A DNA stretch of 64,000 nt, from the NCBI GenBank assembly GCA_002633005.1, contig NMRA01000135.1:530183-594182 (forward strand), written 5' to 3'. The stretch comes from Phoronis australis. Lineage: Eukaryota; Phoronida; Phoronidae. Position 1 is the stretch's first letter. Each line of letters begins with the position of its first letter. Shown piece by piece: positions 49,864 to 58,779 of this stretch. The translations under genes were made by a program, and so were the position numbers. A model generated the notes under the pieces. The model made no database searches and was not told where the DNA came from. It saw only the letters and a program-made list of their open reading frames with translations.

Positions 49864-51876
49864 TGTTGCACACAAGAGGAAAGGAGATTGTTTCGACACT
49901 ACAAGCGACTCTATATCAAGCTGTCTAACAAAACGTTTAGTCGTGTTTTCAATAGATCTTGTGTTAACGAAGGGCAGCTACCCAACTATACTTTGAGAAC
50001 AGTGTACTGTAGATTGAAGGCCCTTAGCCAGCTGTTGAATCTGGGAGTTGCGAATCGGTGAGAAGCGGACCGTCAACACTTAGAAGTTATCACCACAACC
50101 CATATGCTTTGCCCCTCCTCCCCCACATAGCTGCCCCCGCCGCTCCCCTGAAGCAACTACATGTACGTGGCAAATCTTTATCGTCCCCCATAAGGCTTTG
50201 GTACTCGACTCTAACTGTGAACTTCGGTTAACGGCTTTCTTCACACCACCGCGTGACGGTTTCGCAAGAAAATTAGCGCACCGATTTTGTGATCACTTTT
50301 TATTTACTCCCAATCAGCGGATATCTCCGCCTTCAAAAATAAGGAATTGTGTCATTGTTTTAAATGGGACCGTTATGTGATAGCATTTTTAAAATTAACG
50401 GATTTAACAAAAACAGCTTTGAGTCATGCGAAAATAAGTGAGCCTATTTTGCCAGCTATTTTTCTTTTTAAAGTTGCATTTCGCCAATGTATAGGTGTCA
50501 ATGTTGAATTTTTAACCGAAGCGCTTTCGGGTTAAAAATATTACCGGGTTCACCCGATGTTGAATTATTGCCGAAAAAGTCAGCGACTCAAAACACAGGC
50601 AATACATGTTCCTACATGCACCCATGTGGAGGACCCAATTGGAATTTCGCTTTTAAGTGCAAAAATGGTTTGTGCACACGTCCGGACATCCTTGGAGGAC
50701 ACGGGTCTAGAGAAACGGGCTCAACTGGCGATATACTCCGAGAGCAGGTAGTGTCATTACACTCAGCCGAAAAACGCGATGCGAATTGACATACGAGTTT
50801 GTGACTGTATGTTTACCTTTACTCGGTGACTAAAATGTTCAACGCTTGGGATAACACGGCTTCTCTTATTAATGAACGTTGTTTGATATCAATATTAAGA
50901 AGTAATGATATCTGACTCCTTTTTGTGCATAATTTTATTGTTTTAATAATTTAAAAAAAACGTAAAAACAATAATTTGATTTTGAAAAATACGCATTCTT
51001 CGCGAAAAGCAAGGGTAGTCGTAGACGGACAGAAATTTCTCTTTAAAATGATATTCGAAGAAATTTGAATGACTTAAGGTGATCTTCATGGCTAGTTTTT
51101 CGTATACCAAGAATAAAGTATATTGAGTGAAATGAGTTTATATTTTTCAGTACCACTCTTGAAACTTATTCTCAAAGCACACTCTGTGTAGTGTCCAACA
51201 AATCGTTTTCAGTCGTTTTGAAGTCCTAAAATTACAGTTCTTTCAGTTAATGCGATGTACTTAAAATTTTCACTGCATGCAACGCTGTGCATTTGCGCGA
51301 AATTTGTAGTTATGCGTTGCTATAAGTTCAAGGGAATCGGGTCTAATTCGGTCTTTAATTACGGCGAACCCAGCCAAGAAAAGTCAGTGAAGGGTTACTC
51401 AATTTTGATTATTCATAGGATTTTAACGATTTTATTAAAATCTATCGGGGTTAATATGAAAGAAAACTGCACATACTTCGAGTCCTCCACAGAGAAATTA
51501 AAATAATCATTAAAGGGTGAACTTTTCCGCCTTTTCGCTGCCTGAGACATTTATGTTCACCGTAAAAATCGACTTTTTACAAATATAATAGCAACCACAT
51601 GACTGTGATACTTAACTACACAGTATTTCAATATTTGTCATTGAGATTGATAACATTGTAGCTAAAATTGTTATTTGATGATACTAAGTCAGGAAATTAA
51701 CTCAATAATGCGCAAAAGCGGCAAGAATAATGAAAGGAATGTGTTAGCAATTAACCATCTTAAATTGGAGTCTTGTCGTTTATGACCATTATAATAGTTG
51801 TTGTTATCGTCGTCGCCATCTGTACTACCTTTACCGCCTTCACTTTGATCGTCAGCCTCTATTAGTATCGTTGTGG

Positions 51877-51938
<62 letters not shown>

Positions 51939-54900
51939 GTCATAATCACCATCACCATCATCGTCATCATCGTCATCGCCACCATCATCTTCACCATCAC
52001 TTTCACCATCACCATCATCATCATCATTGTCATCATCGTCGTCGTCATCATTATCATCGTCGTCATCATCATGACCATTGCCATGATATTGTCACCTTCA
52101 AGTGTACCAACACCATCAATCACCATCGTCATCTTCAACGTCACCACCATAGCCATCATCGCAGCCATAATCTTTGTTGTTTAAGTACACCACGTTTACA
52201 CTTTGAACTGTGATTGTATGCAGGAATGAGATGTAAATACAGGACAAAATAGTTGAATGTTTGCCTTGAGCTCTTTTGACATCACACTCAGTAGAACTTA
52301 AACAGTCGCTTAATTTGAAGTCATCGCCACAAGCATTAAATGTGATCAGGATATGATCGTCCTACACGAATTGTTTACGACAGCCAGTTAGTTTACAAAG
52401 ACTCTTAACGTCATTTCGGCTATTAATTAAGTTACAAGACATTTCATTGCCGCAGGGAATTGTTGTCGATTGGTAGGTTTATGTCATCGACAATGTCCGC
52501 AAATGGGTTTTTCAATTGCACAAATATCGTTTTCGAAAACTGTTGGAAATCATTAGTGAAGATCAGCTCTGCATGAGTTAAGTCAAGCAAATTTTCAATT
52601 GTTTTACAGCAACCATTACGAGTGTATCGCACGTCCAATGATTGCATAAAAAATTTAAAAACATCCTGTTGATAAAACGGTCTGGGGTCCGTTTCAGTAG
52701 AATTGTCCACGGCATTATTCGAAAACTGCAACGAAAGCGAATTTGCAGAACAAGGTTAATACGTCTGTGCCCCGGTTCCGAAATAGTTTTACCTTCCCAC
52801 GGTTCTGTCATCGGAGTTTGATGTAGACGCGTAGTTCGATACACGAAATGCATGTCTATAACAAACTCCAAAAACTTCATATTTTACAGATCATACCCTT
52901 CTACACTTACTAACCAAAAAACTTTAATATTTACATCTTAATTGCAATTACACGAAACTGTTGTAGTTTGTACACTGTACTGCACGAGTGATGTTTGCTT
53001 CAATCTCCAGTCATGTACACGAACGGCGTTGCTATAAACATGCGATTTCTGCCAAACAATTCAATTCATGTCATTTACCGTTATAAAATTGAGTTCATCT
53101 TATTCTACAGTCAAATTAACAAGGATGTCTGGGCTTGAGAAAAATTGACATCCCGTCATTGCTTCAAACCAAGCCCGTGAAGTTTGCTAGTCACGGCTGG
53201 TTAGTTTCAGCCGCCGAAACAGGATGGCCTACAATGGTATTCTTGTGTTTTTTTACAGCTACCTGTAATTTCAGTTCAAGCAAATGATCAGAAAACGATG
53301 ACGCTCTCTGTGGAAGAGCAAACACACATGTGCGTGCGGAACGTTGCTGTTGACGATGAAACATGGTTTATAATCGTTCAACCAAATGACATAGAAGTGA
53401 TTTGTGCTTCAATCATGGGCCAGAAAAACTCTTCAAGAGCATTTGTGTAACTACCCTGTCAAGCATAGGCCGGCAAAATATGATGTCTTTTCCCTATTTC
53501 GCGGAAATGTGGGCATATAACGGATTAATGAGTGTGTGACAAATTTCATCTGTCAACGCAGATAATCACGCGTCTGAAATGCAATTACTGCTAAATGTCG
53601 TTTTGTAACTTAGCTTATAAAAAGTGAGTGACGCGGAAAGAATGTTGAGCCCTCGCCCATCAAGCCACGGCTCTCGTGTTCACACATTCCTAACACACCT
53701 TTGAAAGCAGTAATGGGGCATTTACAAAAAGTATTTTAAAAAATTCTATTCCTGCAAGATGAACAAAGCAATGTGCAATTAACGCATGCGCAGAAATACT
53801 GTTGGGCCATGAAATAGGGGATTATGGGTAAAAAATGGCGAACAACCGCAACAAATGAGCAGTGTTAGGTTTATTAGGCCTGACGACTATTTCTAGCACA
53901 TAAAAACACATAAAAGAAGTAATGTTCATGAAAGGTTATGATTTGATTCAGACGTTTAACACACTATACTTGATGCATGTTGTTGCGATGATAATTCGTG
54001 TTTTTGTTGAATTTACTTGTCACCTAAAACTCAAATTACAAGCCAGTTTATGAAGCCCACAGAAAATACGCATTTTAAAAGCCATTTTAAAGGGATGGCC
54101 AACCAACCTCTGCGAAATGGAAAAGTCTAGCATAAACAGCACGAGCTAGATTCCAATTGAAGTCAGGGCAAAAAAATCTTAGACGGGTTTGCTAGAATTT
54201 ATCTATCAATCAAAACTGTTCTTGTGTTGACCGCTTGGCTGGAAATGCATCCAAAAAGCCAATGTTTCTCGTCACTGCGCATAGTCTTGAGTGAAAAATT
54301 AATACGACTGCCTTGCACAAAATTTTGATTTTCGAAAATGTAAGCCATTAGCTAATTATTAGGCTCAAATTAATGGTCCACTCTCTTATTAAGAAACCCG
54401 ATGACACTTGAAACGTAAATCTAAGTTGGTCGGGTGATATCACGAAGTAATTGACCCGTGAAAGTAACAATCAACCCTATTCGCCCACGTTTTATTTCTA
54501 CCGCACTTCCGGCTGAGATCCACATATTGTTTCCCTTCAATTCTTGCGATCTGTGTAATTACCCGCAATGTTAACAAGATTAGAACTATGAAAGAAAGAA
54601 AAGAACCCAGATTTAAATACTATACGCTACAGTATTATATGTTAATATCGATAACTGGAATATCAAAGGCTTAGATTTCTTGAAAGCCTTCTCAGCTGCT
54701 CGATCGGGTTTCCATTGATCTATTTAGAATATTTATGTAACTGACACAATTATTTATTTCCTGCAAGAACGCTATAAGGAAACAGTTACATGCCTTTCGC
54801 GCTACTTAATTTTGTAAACGAATGATGTTTGAATGGTAACTGTTAAGACCTGTTGTACTTTTTTAACATTTCTTTACACTAATAATTTCTCCTTTTCAGA

Positions 54901-57900
54901 TAAATGCAAGAATGTACCTCGATTACTAAGAAACCGCTGTTATGCAAGTAAGTAGTTTTTCTATAGAATTGTGGTTTATGAAAATGTTATCAGGGAATGG
55001 GGGCGATGAATTAGAAATGACAACCGAGAAATGGTTATTTCAAATGTCTTTTAGATAGTCAACTTGAATAACAAATTTGTTGTTAAAATGACGAATTTGA
55101 ATACACTAAGCCCGTGAATGATGAACCTGATATAATGAGCATGCAGATGCAAAAGGAAAGTTTAGTAGGGTTACCACTTGTTTTTAAAGTGCACATAGCT
55201 GCGCCCTTGTTAGATTGAGAGCACTGAACCCATATCTTGATGATTTCACTTAAAAGTGGTCCCGTCATCTGCTCCGGAACAATTGAAATTTCCTTTGTGA
55301 GACAAAACCATTATTCTGCTCAAATCACGTTCTCGTTGTGTGAAAACGCGAATCCTCATGGTTCGAGCACGAAGACAGTGTTTCTGCAGAGCTGTCGACT
55401 GCAGTTGCCAACAACGTCTGCAAGGTTTGTTAACTTTGCGGACGTTTGTAACGGCATTTTCGGTCTTGATTCAAACTTTTGAGAGAAGGTTACAGAAGCT
55501 GAGTATATTTTCATTTTGTTTCAAAGATGTTCAGTGATCTATATTTCAATAAGCTGAAGTAGGGTTTTGTATCCTTTATGTTTGATCACAAACAACTCTA
55601 CCAGAGGACCTAACCTAAAAAACTGCACGGTAATTTTTTGCATTAATGGTAACTTAAAAGATTCTTTGCTGTCAGAAAAAGAATACAACTGCAGAGGAGG
55701 AGTTAGTTTTTCAAGGTCACTAAAAATGTCTGAACACGTTTTCATTTTTTTTTTGTTACTCTCATGCAACAGTTTAAAAAGTAACAAAATATGTCATCGA
55801 CTAAACACTTCTCATAAGAAATGAGCCAACCATATCAGACCAGTTTCCTACGGTTTGAGGCTGACATGACTGGCAAGAGGGCACCCGAAAGCTCCATTTG
55901 GTACAAGATGGGTAATTTTTTTGCACTTTGCAATCAATAAAATGGCATTTTTGTGAGTTAGACAATTGATTGAACAGCAAATTATAGTTGATTATTGGCT
56001 GGAGAGTGAAGAAACTAATCGACAGACAAAATGACCGCCAACTCACAAAATACCGTGTATACTGCAAAATCTTGTTTGGAACTTTGTCCTTAGACAAAGA
56101 AGTTTTACAATCTGCAATCGAAATATTCTAGATTATTTGTTTTTTTCGTGGAATTTTTAATTATTGTCGTGAAGTCACTACTGTAGTCGCATTCGAACAA
56201 CCGCTGCAGTGGAAAACCCAGGAAACTGTCGCCAGCAAGCCAAGCGACAATGATTTTCTGCTAGTAATACTTGGGCTTTGCAGATTTCCTACGGATGAGT
56301 TTTCTTGGGTGTATTGGAACATGATGTCTAGAAGAGACAATGTACTGTTCTTACCAAGCAAAGTATTCATGCGCTGAGTGGAAGTATAAAACTGGGCAAG
56401 ACAGCACAACCAGGGCCATCTGGTGGTACACTGAGCACTGATTACTTTCATAACAGCCACAACTCTCAATTTCCCATATGTAAATACTGTCAGATCAAGT
56501 AGCGTTAATCCATAACCGATGTCATATCGAAATTAGTTGTTCAATAGGTCCAACCGTCCCAAATTTCACCTGAGCACATAACATATTTAATCTTTAAAGA
56601 TATAACACACAGACTGTTTGGAATCAAACATTGAGGTCACGTGACATCTTCAGTTTGGTATCTTGACAGTTATAAATTTCGTCAGAATCTGTAAGGAGAC
56701 ATTTTCTGTATGCCCCAACTGTTAACGTACGTGATTACAAACACACACACTATATCAATTATTGCACAACTATTGTCTTGAAAGGTTATGTTCATTATGG
56801 AATATCTTCACTAGAGTTCACTTCTTAATTCCGACATTGTACCACAAAGAGATTCCGATACAACTGAATCGGAACTCGCAGTAACCTAGAATGGGTCTAC
56901 AGTCAGTAGCAACTGCGGTATCTGACGATTAGTCAGATGTCCTGGAGTTGTATAAAAAGCTTGTTAATGACAGGATATCTGTGAATGACATCTTCTCGTG
57001 GGAATGTCTGTCAAAAGCCTACGAAATGCAAGCACATAAATCAACGATGTTCATAATAAAATAGAACCTGCTGCAATGCAAGACTCATGATTGATATTGT
57101 TCGATCTATTTTGAAAACAGAACGAGCACCAGATGGGGAAATTCACCTTCAGGCAGCATCTGAAATGCTGCCGTGCTTTGCACGTGCTGTCACAATCCAA
57201 GTGCAAAATCTTCATGCATATGCCAGGACTCGATGGTTCAGTGGACTAGAGTGTTTGCACGGTTAGCAGAAGGTCTTAGGTTCGAATCCCGGCCGGTGTA
57301 GAAAGCTTTCAGTCTTATAGTCATTAGATCACGTGATGTGGCCAACGTGTGGCGTGTAGATCAGACTTAAAAATGTTTGCGATCCTGTGCACGCCGGTTT
57401 AAGACTTACATGTTCACGATGCCGAAGTTATTACTGCAAAATGGCGGACAGAGGCATCACAGTCATTCAAGTTGTTTTCTGTCTTTCTTAAACTAGAAAA
57501 CATGGGATTAACTTTTTGAATTTTCATTCCATTCGGGAACTTACTTATTCGGCGGCCATTTTGAGCCCCTTCCTGAAATACCAACTTACGCCTCCCCGAT
57601 TTCGGCAGACTTTTTTCTCCCTCTAGGGGACGTTGGAAGATACCATTTATGTAGCAAATTGCATTTTCAGGTCATCTGTAGAATAAATGGGCTAAATGAC
57701 CTTTTTGAAAATAATGTGGTTTTTTCATTATTCTTTTGATCTATTTCTTAATTTCATTGCAGGTTTGTCATATTTGTATACCATATTCCAAACCAAACTT
57801 GTGTTTATTTAGGCCAAGGAAAAAGATCCAACACAATATTAGTTCGGTCAGCGAGTGACCAAGAGATCAGTATGAGCAGGGCCGTGGGGGAGAGTCGGGA

Positions 57901-58533
57901 CAGTTATTTATTGCATACCTTCATAAAGCGGCTAAAACTGACCAAAGACAGCCTACCAAAAGACACCGTCTTTCCCGGAGTGACCTCAGAAGCAGGATAC
58001 AAGTCAAGCCAAAGGACTTTGAAATTATTGAAAATTCTGGTGAGTTAATTTTTTTATCATGAACTCATGTCGGCACACGTAACATCTTAAGTCGACCAAC
58101 AATTTTACCACAATCTTCTAACAAAAATGAACAAATATTAAGCGTTCGGGAGACGAGGAGTATTACTGTGTAATCTCACTACACCAACACTTAATGATTG
58201 ACGACTTTTATACGTTTATGGCGTAATACTATTACCGGTATTCTGCATCGGATTTCCATACACTCATAGCGCCACAGAAGAATGGACCCTAAGTGTACAG
58301 GGTAGAGATACACGTAAAAGAGAGTCTGTAGCAGGATTACACGGCCAATAGGAATTAAAATTGGAATTGAACGCTCCACCTATGCTGGTGTGCATGAGCC
58401 TGTACAATTTATATATTTTCATGATTAAAGACAATAAATAAAATAAAGTACTGTACGGTTAAGAAATTTTTTTTAGTTTTTGATTTTCTTTTATAAATTT
58501 ATTTTGCAGACACAGACCGAGGAACTGTTATGA
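30334..58533 (+). CDS. Candidate secreted cyclic-peptide (neuropeptide-like) precursor, long introns
   Basis: My model joins 30334-30412, optionally 44218-44241, then 54900-54947, 57813-58039 and 58510-58533: 125 residues, or 133 with the 24-base exon. Exon 1 encodes a signal peptide ending GAHFTQA. Next comes DKCKNVPRLLRNRCYASQ followed at once by GKR, the usual amidation plus dibasic cleavage signal. A roughly 70-residue propeptide follows, containing another KR, and the protein ends TQTEELL. Without the small exon the peptide would start directly at the signal-peptidase site. Phases agree (1,1,0) and in the 54900 and 57813 exons only this frame lacks stops. AATAAA lies 91 bases after the stop. 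The 12-member Cys loop has the ring size and CKN start of somatostatin but a different core; the R-L-L-R-N-R-C-Y end slightly recalls melanin-concentrating hormone. Assignment to either is speculative. Confidence 0.5.
30413..31010. other. Intron DNA, nothing recognised
   Basis: First part of the long intron after the signal-peptide exon. Confidence 0.4.
31011..31289. mobile_element. MITE, family A copy 2
   Basis: Same element as at 13555-13835. The left end is slightly rearranged (ATGCGCGAGCG then GGGCGCACCCAGG) and the right end reads GGCTGGGTGCGCGCATG. It forms an inverted pair with 31340-31566. Confidence 0.75.
31340..31566. mobile_element. MITE, family A copy 3, inverted, one end missing
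   Basis: It begins CATGCGTGCACCTAGCCTAA, the complement of the right end of copy 2, and runs through the same blocks in reverse. The outer end stops at GGGGGGCTCGCCCATG without a full terminal repeat. The ORFs of 90-107 codons here are repeat-derived. Confidence 0.7.
31567..32430. other. Intron DNA with a 98-codon orphan frame
   Basis: The plus frame 31890-32186 starts without ATG, has no recognised domain and no good flanking splice sites. The hairpin ACAGTGTGCG/CGCACACTGT lies near 31708-31735. Confidence 0.3.
32437..32590. repeat. Dispersed repeat, family D
   Basis: GAAAGTAAAGAGCCTGTAGA and AGTCACGTGACC followed by TTTTAGTGAAATTTAGTAAA match diverged segments at 45770-46070, where the unit is partly duplicated. 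Confidence 0.55.
32957..33041. mobile_element. 85-bp near-perfect hairpin (tiny MITE or small-RNA hairpin)
   Basis: CAGAGATGGCGCTGTGACAG begins the left arm and its exact complement ends the right arm. The outer 22 bases pair perfectly and the inner part pairs with a few mismatches, leaving a short loop around CAAGCTA. Confidence 0.85.
33405..33795 (+). mobile_element. 3' fragment of CR1/L2-like non-LTR retrotransposon
   Basis: 33411-33497 encodes ATIWNSLSPEIKRSN, then SINNFKLNIKKWL and a stop, the characteristic C-terminal end of a CR1/L2-type reverse transcriptase (IWNSLP... then a short basic helix). It is followed by about 300 bases of 3' UTR with GAGGGCCCTCTTGGAAAGCA and GAGGCCACCCTC. 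Inverted relative to 25280-25735. The rest of the ORF is absent. Confidence 0.8.
34260..34315. repeat. 56-bp hairpin
   Basis: CAACGATTTGTGCAGATATT pairs with the complementary arm ending CTGCACAAATCGTTG, about 23 base pairs with one or two mismatches and a 10-base loop. Confidence 0.8.
34615..34728. mobile_element. MITE, family E, about 30-bp inverted ends
   Basis: TTAGTCTTCATACACGCC opens the left end and GGCGTGTATGAAGACTAA closes the right end. Pairing continues inward through CATGTTGGTCACA. A related segment occurs at 57329-57370 (ACGTGATGTGGCCAACG then GGCGTGTA). Confidence 0.8.
34938..35228 (+). CDS. Exon-like 97-codon open stretch, phase 1 at both ends
   Basis: The stretch is bounded by TAATCCACAG and by CACAG/GTAATT. 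It is 291 bases long, so it is symmetrical and could be spliced into the phase-1 precursor gene around it without shifting the frame. The encoded sequence begins NSEIRYGLSTGKTPLHQ and includes LPQQWSIDQF and EATWWKYLAS. There is no domain I recognise and no Cys pattern. The acceptor lacks a strong pyrimidine tract, and an old non-LTR 3' tail (GAATGAATAAACTTATTTAT) follows directly. It could be an alternative exon, an exon of another gene or a transposon relic. Confidence 0.25.
35474..35625. mobile_element. MITE with G-rich inverted ends
   Basis: The left end is GTGGCGGATTTAGGGGGGG and the right end is the near complement CCCCCCATTTCAAAATCC followed by TGGATCCGCTCC. This end type is common in hAT-like MITEs. 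The coding frames across it are on both strands and are not genes. Confidence 0.7.
35626..37262. other. Intron DNA, no supportable gene
   Basis: A 102-codon plus frame at 35651-35959 has no recognised domain and no convincing splice sites. Confidence 0.35.
37263..37724. mobile_element. Element with about 120-bp inverted arms and a gene-like core
   Basis: The left arm (about 37263-37383) and right arm (about 37603-37724) match inverted over CCGTTCCAAACGCCGTAACT, CCATTCAAGAGTCTATTAAA and GTAACACTC. The core (37384-37602) contains an ATG in good context at 37504 (AAAATGG). It opens MAASHESTAIPDLSG and stays open to a possible donor at about 37600 (TT/GTAAGC). This layout resembles a non-autonomous long-TIR element carrying captured gene DNA. 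No transposase is present. Confidence 0.6.
38941..39123 (+). CDS. Possible terminal exon encoding a Ser/Asn/Asp-rich tail
   Basis: The acceptor-like tract GTTTCTGATTTATTGAAG is followed by YFKKMPRSESTAPSNPSAEG and then a Ser-, Asn- and Asp-rich stretch ending DDPNNDWS and TGA. The composition looks like the disordered C-terminal tail of a real protein rather than random translation. No upstream exon was found and the family B MITE begins within a few bases of the stop, so it could be a relic. Confidence 0.25.
   Translation, partial: YFKKMPRSESTAPSNPSAEGDSPGGSSSLGTNANDTCSSQSYNSALQIETSADDPNNDWS
39127..39272. mobile_element. MITE, family B copy 2, opposite orientation
   Basis: Near-complete reverse-complement match to 19845-20000, with the same TGACGTCGCATTATCACGCG core. 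Confidence 0.75.
39273..43610. other. Intron DNA, orphan frames only
   Basis: Two ORFs at 41392-41625 and 41626-41937 lie in the same frame, separated by one TAA, giving about 180 codons with a single stop. Neither has a recognised domain. A 103-codon frame at 43129-43440 is likewise unassigned. The rest is AT-rich. Confidence 0.35.
43645..43882. repeat. GC-rich dispersed repeat with inverted ends
   Basis: GGCAGATCTACG on the left is complemented by GTAGATCCGCATC on the right. The interior has GGATTCGAGCGAATCCGAGG, a GGGAGGGGGTTTCCCTCCTC box and GGGGGGTTTAAACCCCC. No coding capacity. Confidence 0.6.
44218..44241 (+). CDS. Possible 24-base microexon of the peptide precursor
   Basis: It is flanked by GTTTTTCACAG and G/GTAAGC and is phase 1 on both sides. 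It would add ATNVTPTE between the signal peptide and DKC, with a potential N-glycosylation site (NVT). Splice sites are strong for so short a stretch, but 24 open bases carry no coding evidence by themselves. Confidence 0.3.
45172..45330 (+). CDS. Possible first coding exon or orphan frame in a GC-richer patch
   Basis: From ATG 45178 (context AAAATGG, followed by GCCGGCGG) the frame reads MAGGTKSTGRSMDSFRKKRG and stays open to 45330. The basic, Ser/Gly-rich start and the YY1-like AAAATGGCCGG box are what a promoter-proximal exon could look like. No donor stands out and no downstream exon was matched. Confidence 0.15.
   Translation, partial: VKMAGGTKSTGRSMDSFRKKRGYGLIDPHSLTSMRTIWMTYGTCWFVVLFRC
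45770..46070. repeat. Dispersed repeat, family D, partly duplicated
   Basis: Two diverged sub-units each contain ATGTATTTAG or ATATCTACAA, a GAAAGTAGG-type box and a TAGAATT box, ending AGGTCACGTGACCATGCATT. They match 32437-32590. Confidence 0.55.
46615..47180. repeat. ACT/AAC/GAC trinucleotide array
   Basis: Long mixed (ACT)n, (AAC)n, (GAC)n and (ACC)n runs. The Thr/Asn/Asp- and Leu/Val-rich frames on both strands are artefacts of the repeat. Confidence 0.95.
47587..48144 (+). CDS. Unassigned 185-codon open frame with hydrophobic segments
   Basis: This is the longest non-repetitive open frame in the window; the frame is open back to about 47524. From ATG 47587 it begins MSFCCCFAYMYTIVVLG, a signal- or anchor-like start. 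Further hydrophobic stretches are FVFISAALTLLTTHVMW (about residues 37-53) and VCVFVSYMVALSV. It ends in a polar, basic tail. I recognise no family and see no GPCR landmarks. A frame of this length is unlikely by chance but not impossible here. It may be a single-exon gene, a retrocopy or a decayed element. It lies inside the long intron of the candidate precursor gene, same strand. Confidence 0.3.
   Translation: MSFCCCFAYMYTIVVLGRSQTLATGTHPLGNQRQTFVFISAALTLLTTHVMWHLFDCFGNQNSVSRHVSNDFSFYSLTQVCVFVSYMVALSVSRKEMSGSFIIYKLCSMQAFSLTPATMIDYCSTSQPYVTHYTTDHLQRIKNKASSRLTFTVVLVDIQYLLQLSLKSGQMVNVSKASSFLNASK
48145..49808. other. No gene seen
   Basis: Only short frames are present. Confidence 0.4.
49809..49861. 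repeat. (CAACGG)n hexanucleotide repeat, about nine copies
   Basis: Near-perfect tandem hexamer. It encodes an alternating Gln-Arg stretch in one frame, which is not taken as a gene. Confidence 0.95.
49862..51870. other. No gene seen
   Basis: Short frames only. Confidence 0.4.
51873..52170. repeat. (CAT)n trinucleotide array
   Basis: Perfect (ATC)n at 51880-51940 followed by interrupted CAT/CGT/ACC units. The Met/Asp-rich minus frame and the Ile-rich plus frame are artefacts. Confidence 0.95.
52444..52725 (-). CDS. Orphan exon-like open frame, 93 codons
   Basis: On the minus strand the acceptor-like TTCGCTTTCGTTGCAG precedes a frame that opens FSNNAVDNSTETDPRPFY. It runs through VFKFFMQSLDVRYTRNGCC and ends DDINLPIDNNSLRQ and a stop. 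The balanced composition with acidic and aromatic residues looks protein-like. No upstream exon or recognised domain was found. It could be the last exon of a minus-strand gene nested in the long intron, or chance. Confidence 0.2.
   Translation of the reverse strand, partial: FSNNAVDNSTETDPRPFYQQDVFKFFMQSLDVRYTRNGCCKTIENLLDLTHAELIFTNDFQQFSKTIFVQLKNPFADIVDDINLPIDNNSLRQ
52881..54899. other. No gene seen
   Basis: Intron DNA before the peptide exon; short frames only. Confidence 0.4.
54900..54947 (+). CDS. Peptide exon of the candidate precursor
   Basis: The acceptor TTTCTCCTTTTCAG is excellent; the donor is GCAA/GTAAGT. Read in phase 1 it gives DKCKNVPRLLRNRCYA; the other two phases hit stops. 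The two cysteines enclose ten residues. Confidence 0.5.
54948..57228. other. Intron DNA with overlapping orphan frames
   Basis: 55237-56469 has several 80-100-codon frames on both strands (for example 55801-56097 and 56161-56469 on minus, both Cys/Trp-containing). None shows a recognised domain, and they may be the wreck of an old element. Confidence 0.3.
57229..57375 (+). mobile_element. tRNA-derived SINE head joined to a MITE-like tail
   Basis: An A-box-like TGGTTCAGTGG (57234-57244) and a perfect B box GGTTCGAATCC (57279-57289) are spaced 35 bases apart as in tRNA genes. However, the T-stem pairs poorly and no clean cloverleaf or anticodon arm forms, so it is a SINE or decayed tRNA rather than a working gene. 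The tail at 57329-57370 matches part of the MITE at 34615-34728. Confidence 0.55.
57813..58039 (+). CDS. Propeptide exon of the candidate precursor
   Basis: The acceptor TTGTGTTTATTTAG enters in phase 1; the donor is CTG/GTGAGT, phase 0. It completes the peptide (SQ-GKR) and encodes a Ser/Lys/Leu-rich tail with a further KR at FIKRLKL. It is open for 75 codons in this frame only; both other frames carry early stops. Confidence 0.55.
58510..58533 (+). CDS. Last coding exon of the candidate precursor
   Basis: The acceptor TTTATTTTGCAG is strong. Phase 0 gives TQTEELL then TGA. A second frame here is open for 36 codons (DRGTVMMDHLLTAPS onward) but would need a phase-1 entry, which exon 57813 does not supply. 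Confidence 0.5.
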   Translation, partial: TQTEELL

Positions 58534-58623
58534 TGGATCATTTGCTTACCGCGCCATCTTTAGACCAAGAACAAAGAAGACGAATAGTCTGTGTAATAGA
58601 AGCGCGGAAATGGACGTGAATCC

Positions 58624-58629
58624 AATAAA
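58624..58629 (+). promoter_or_regulatory. Polyadenylation signal AATAAA
   Basis: It lies 91 bases after the precursor stop codon, a usual distance. A second AATAAA follows at 58771-58776. Confidence 0.5.
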
Positions 58630-58779
58630 AAGATAGCATGTTCGTGTGTGGAAAGTACGTTTATCGGATTTATCTAGCAACTGTCTTGGTATGGATGTGA
58701 CGTCGGTTTGATTTTATACGCGAAGAATTAACGTCTGAAAAGTGTTGTTTCTATGGAGACGGTTAATGAAAATAAAACT

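Noticed and set aside
51689-52168. 159-codon Met/Asp-rich minus frame
   Set aside because: Produced by (CAT)n repeats; no non-repeat coding core.
57229-57300. Functional tRNA gene
   Set aside because: The B box is perfect but the T-stem has a mismatch and wobble pairs, and no clear anticodon stem or acceptor pairing could be drawn.
30334-58533. Calling the candidate peptide a somatostatin or an MCH
   Set aside because: Only loop size and a few residues agree; the receptor-binding cores of those families are not present.
58510-58620. 36-codon alternative frame of the last precursor exon
   Set aside because: It needs a phase-1 entry, but the preceding exon ends in phase 0 and no alternative donor fits.
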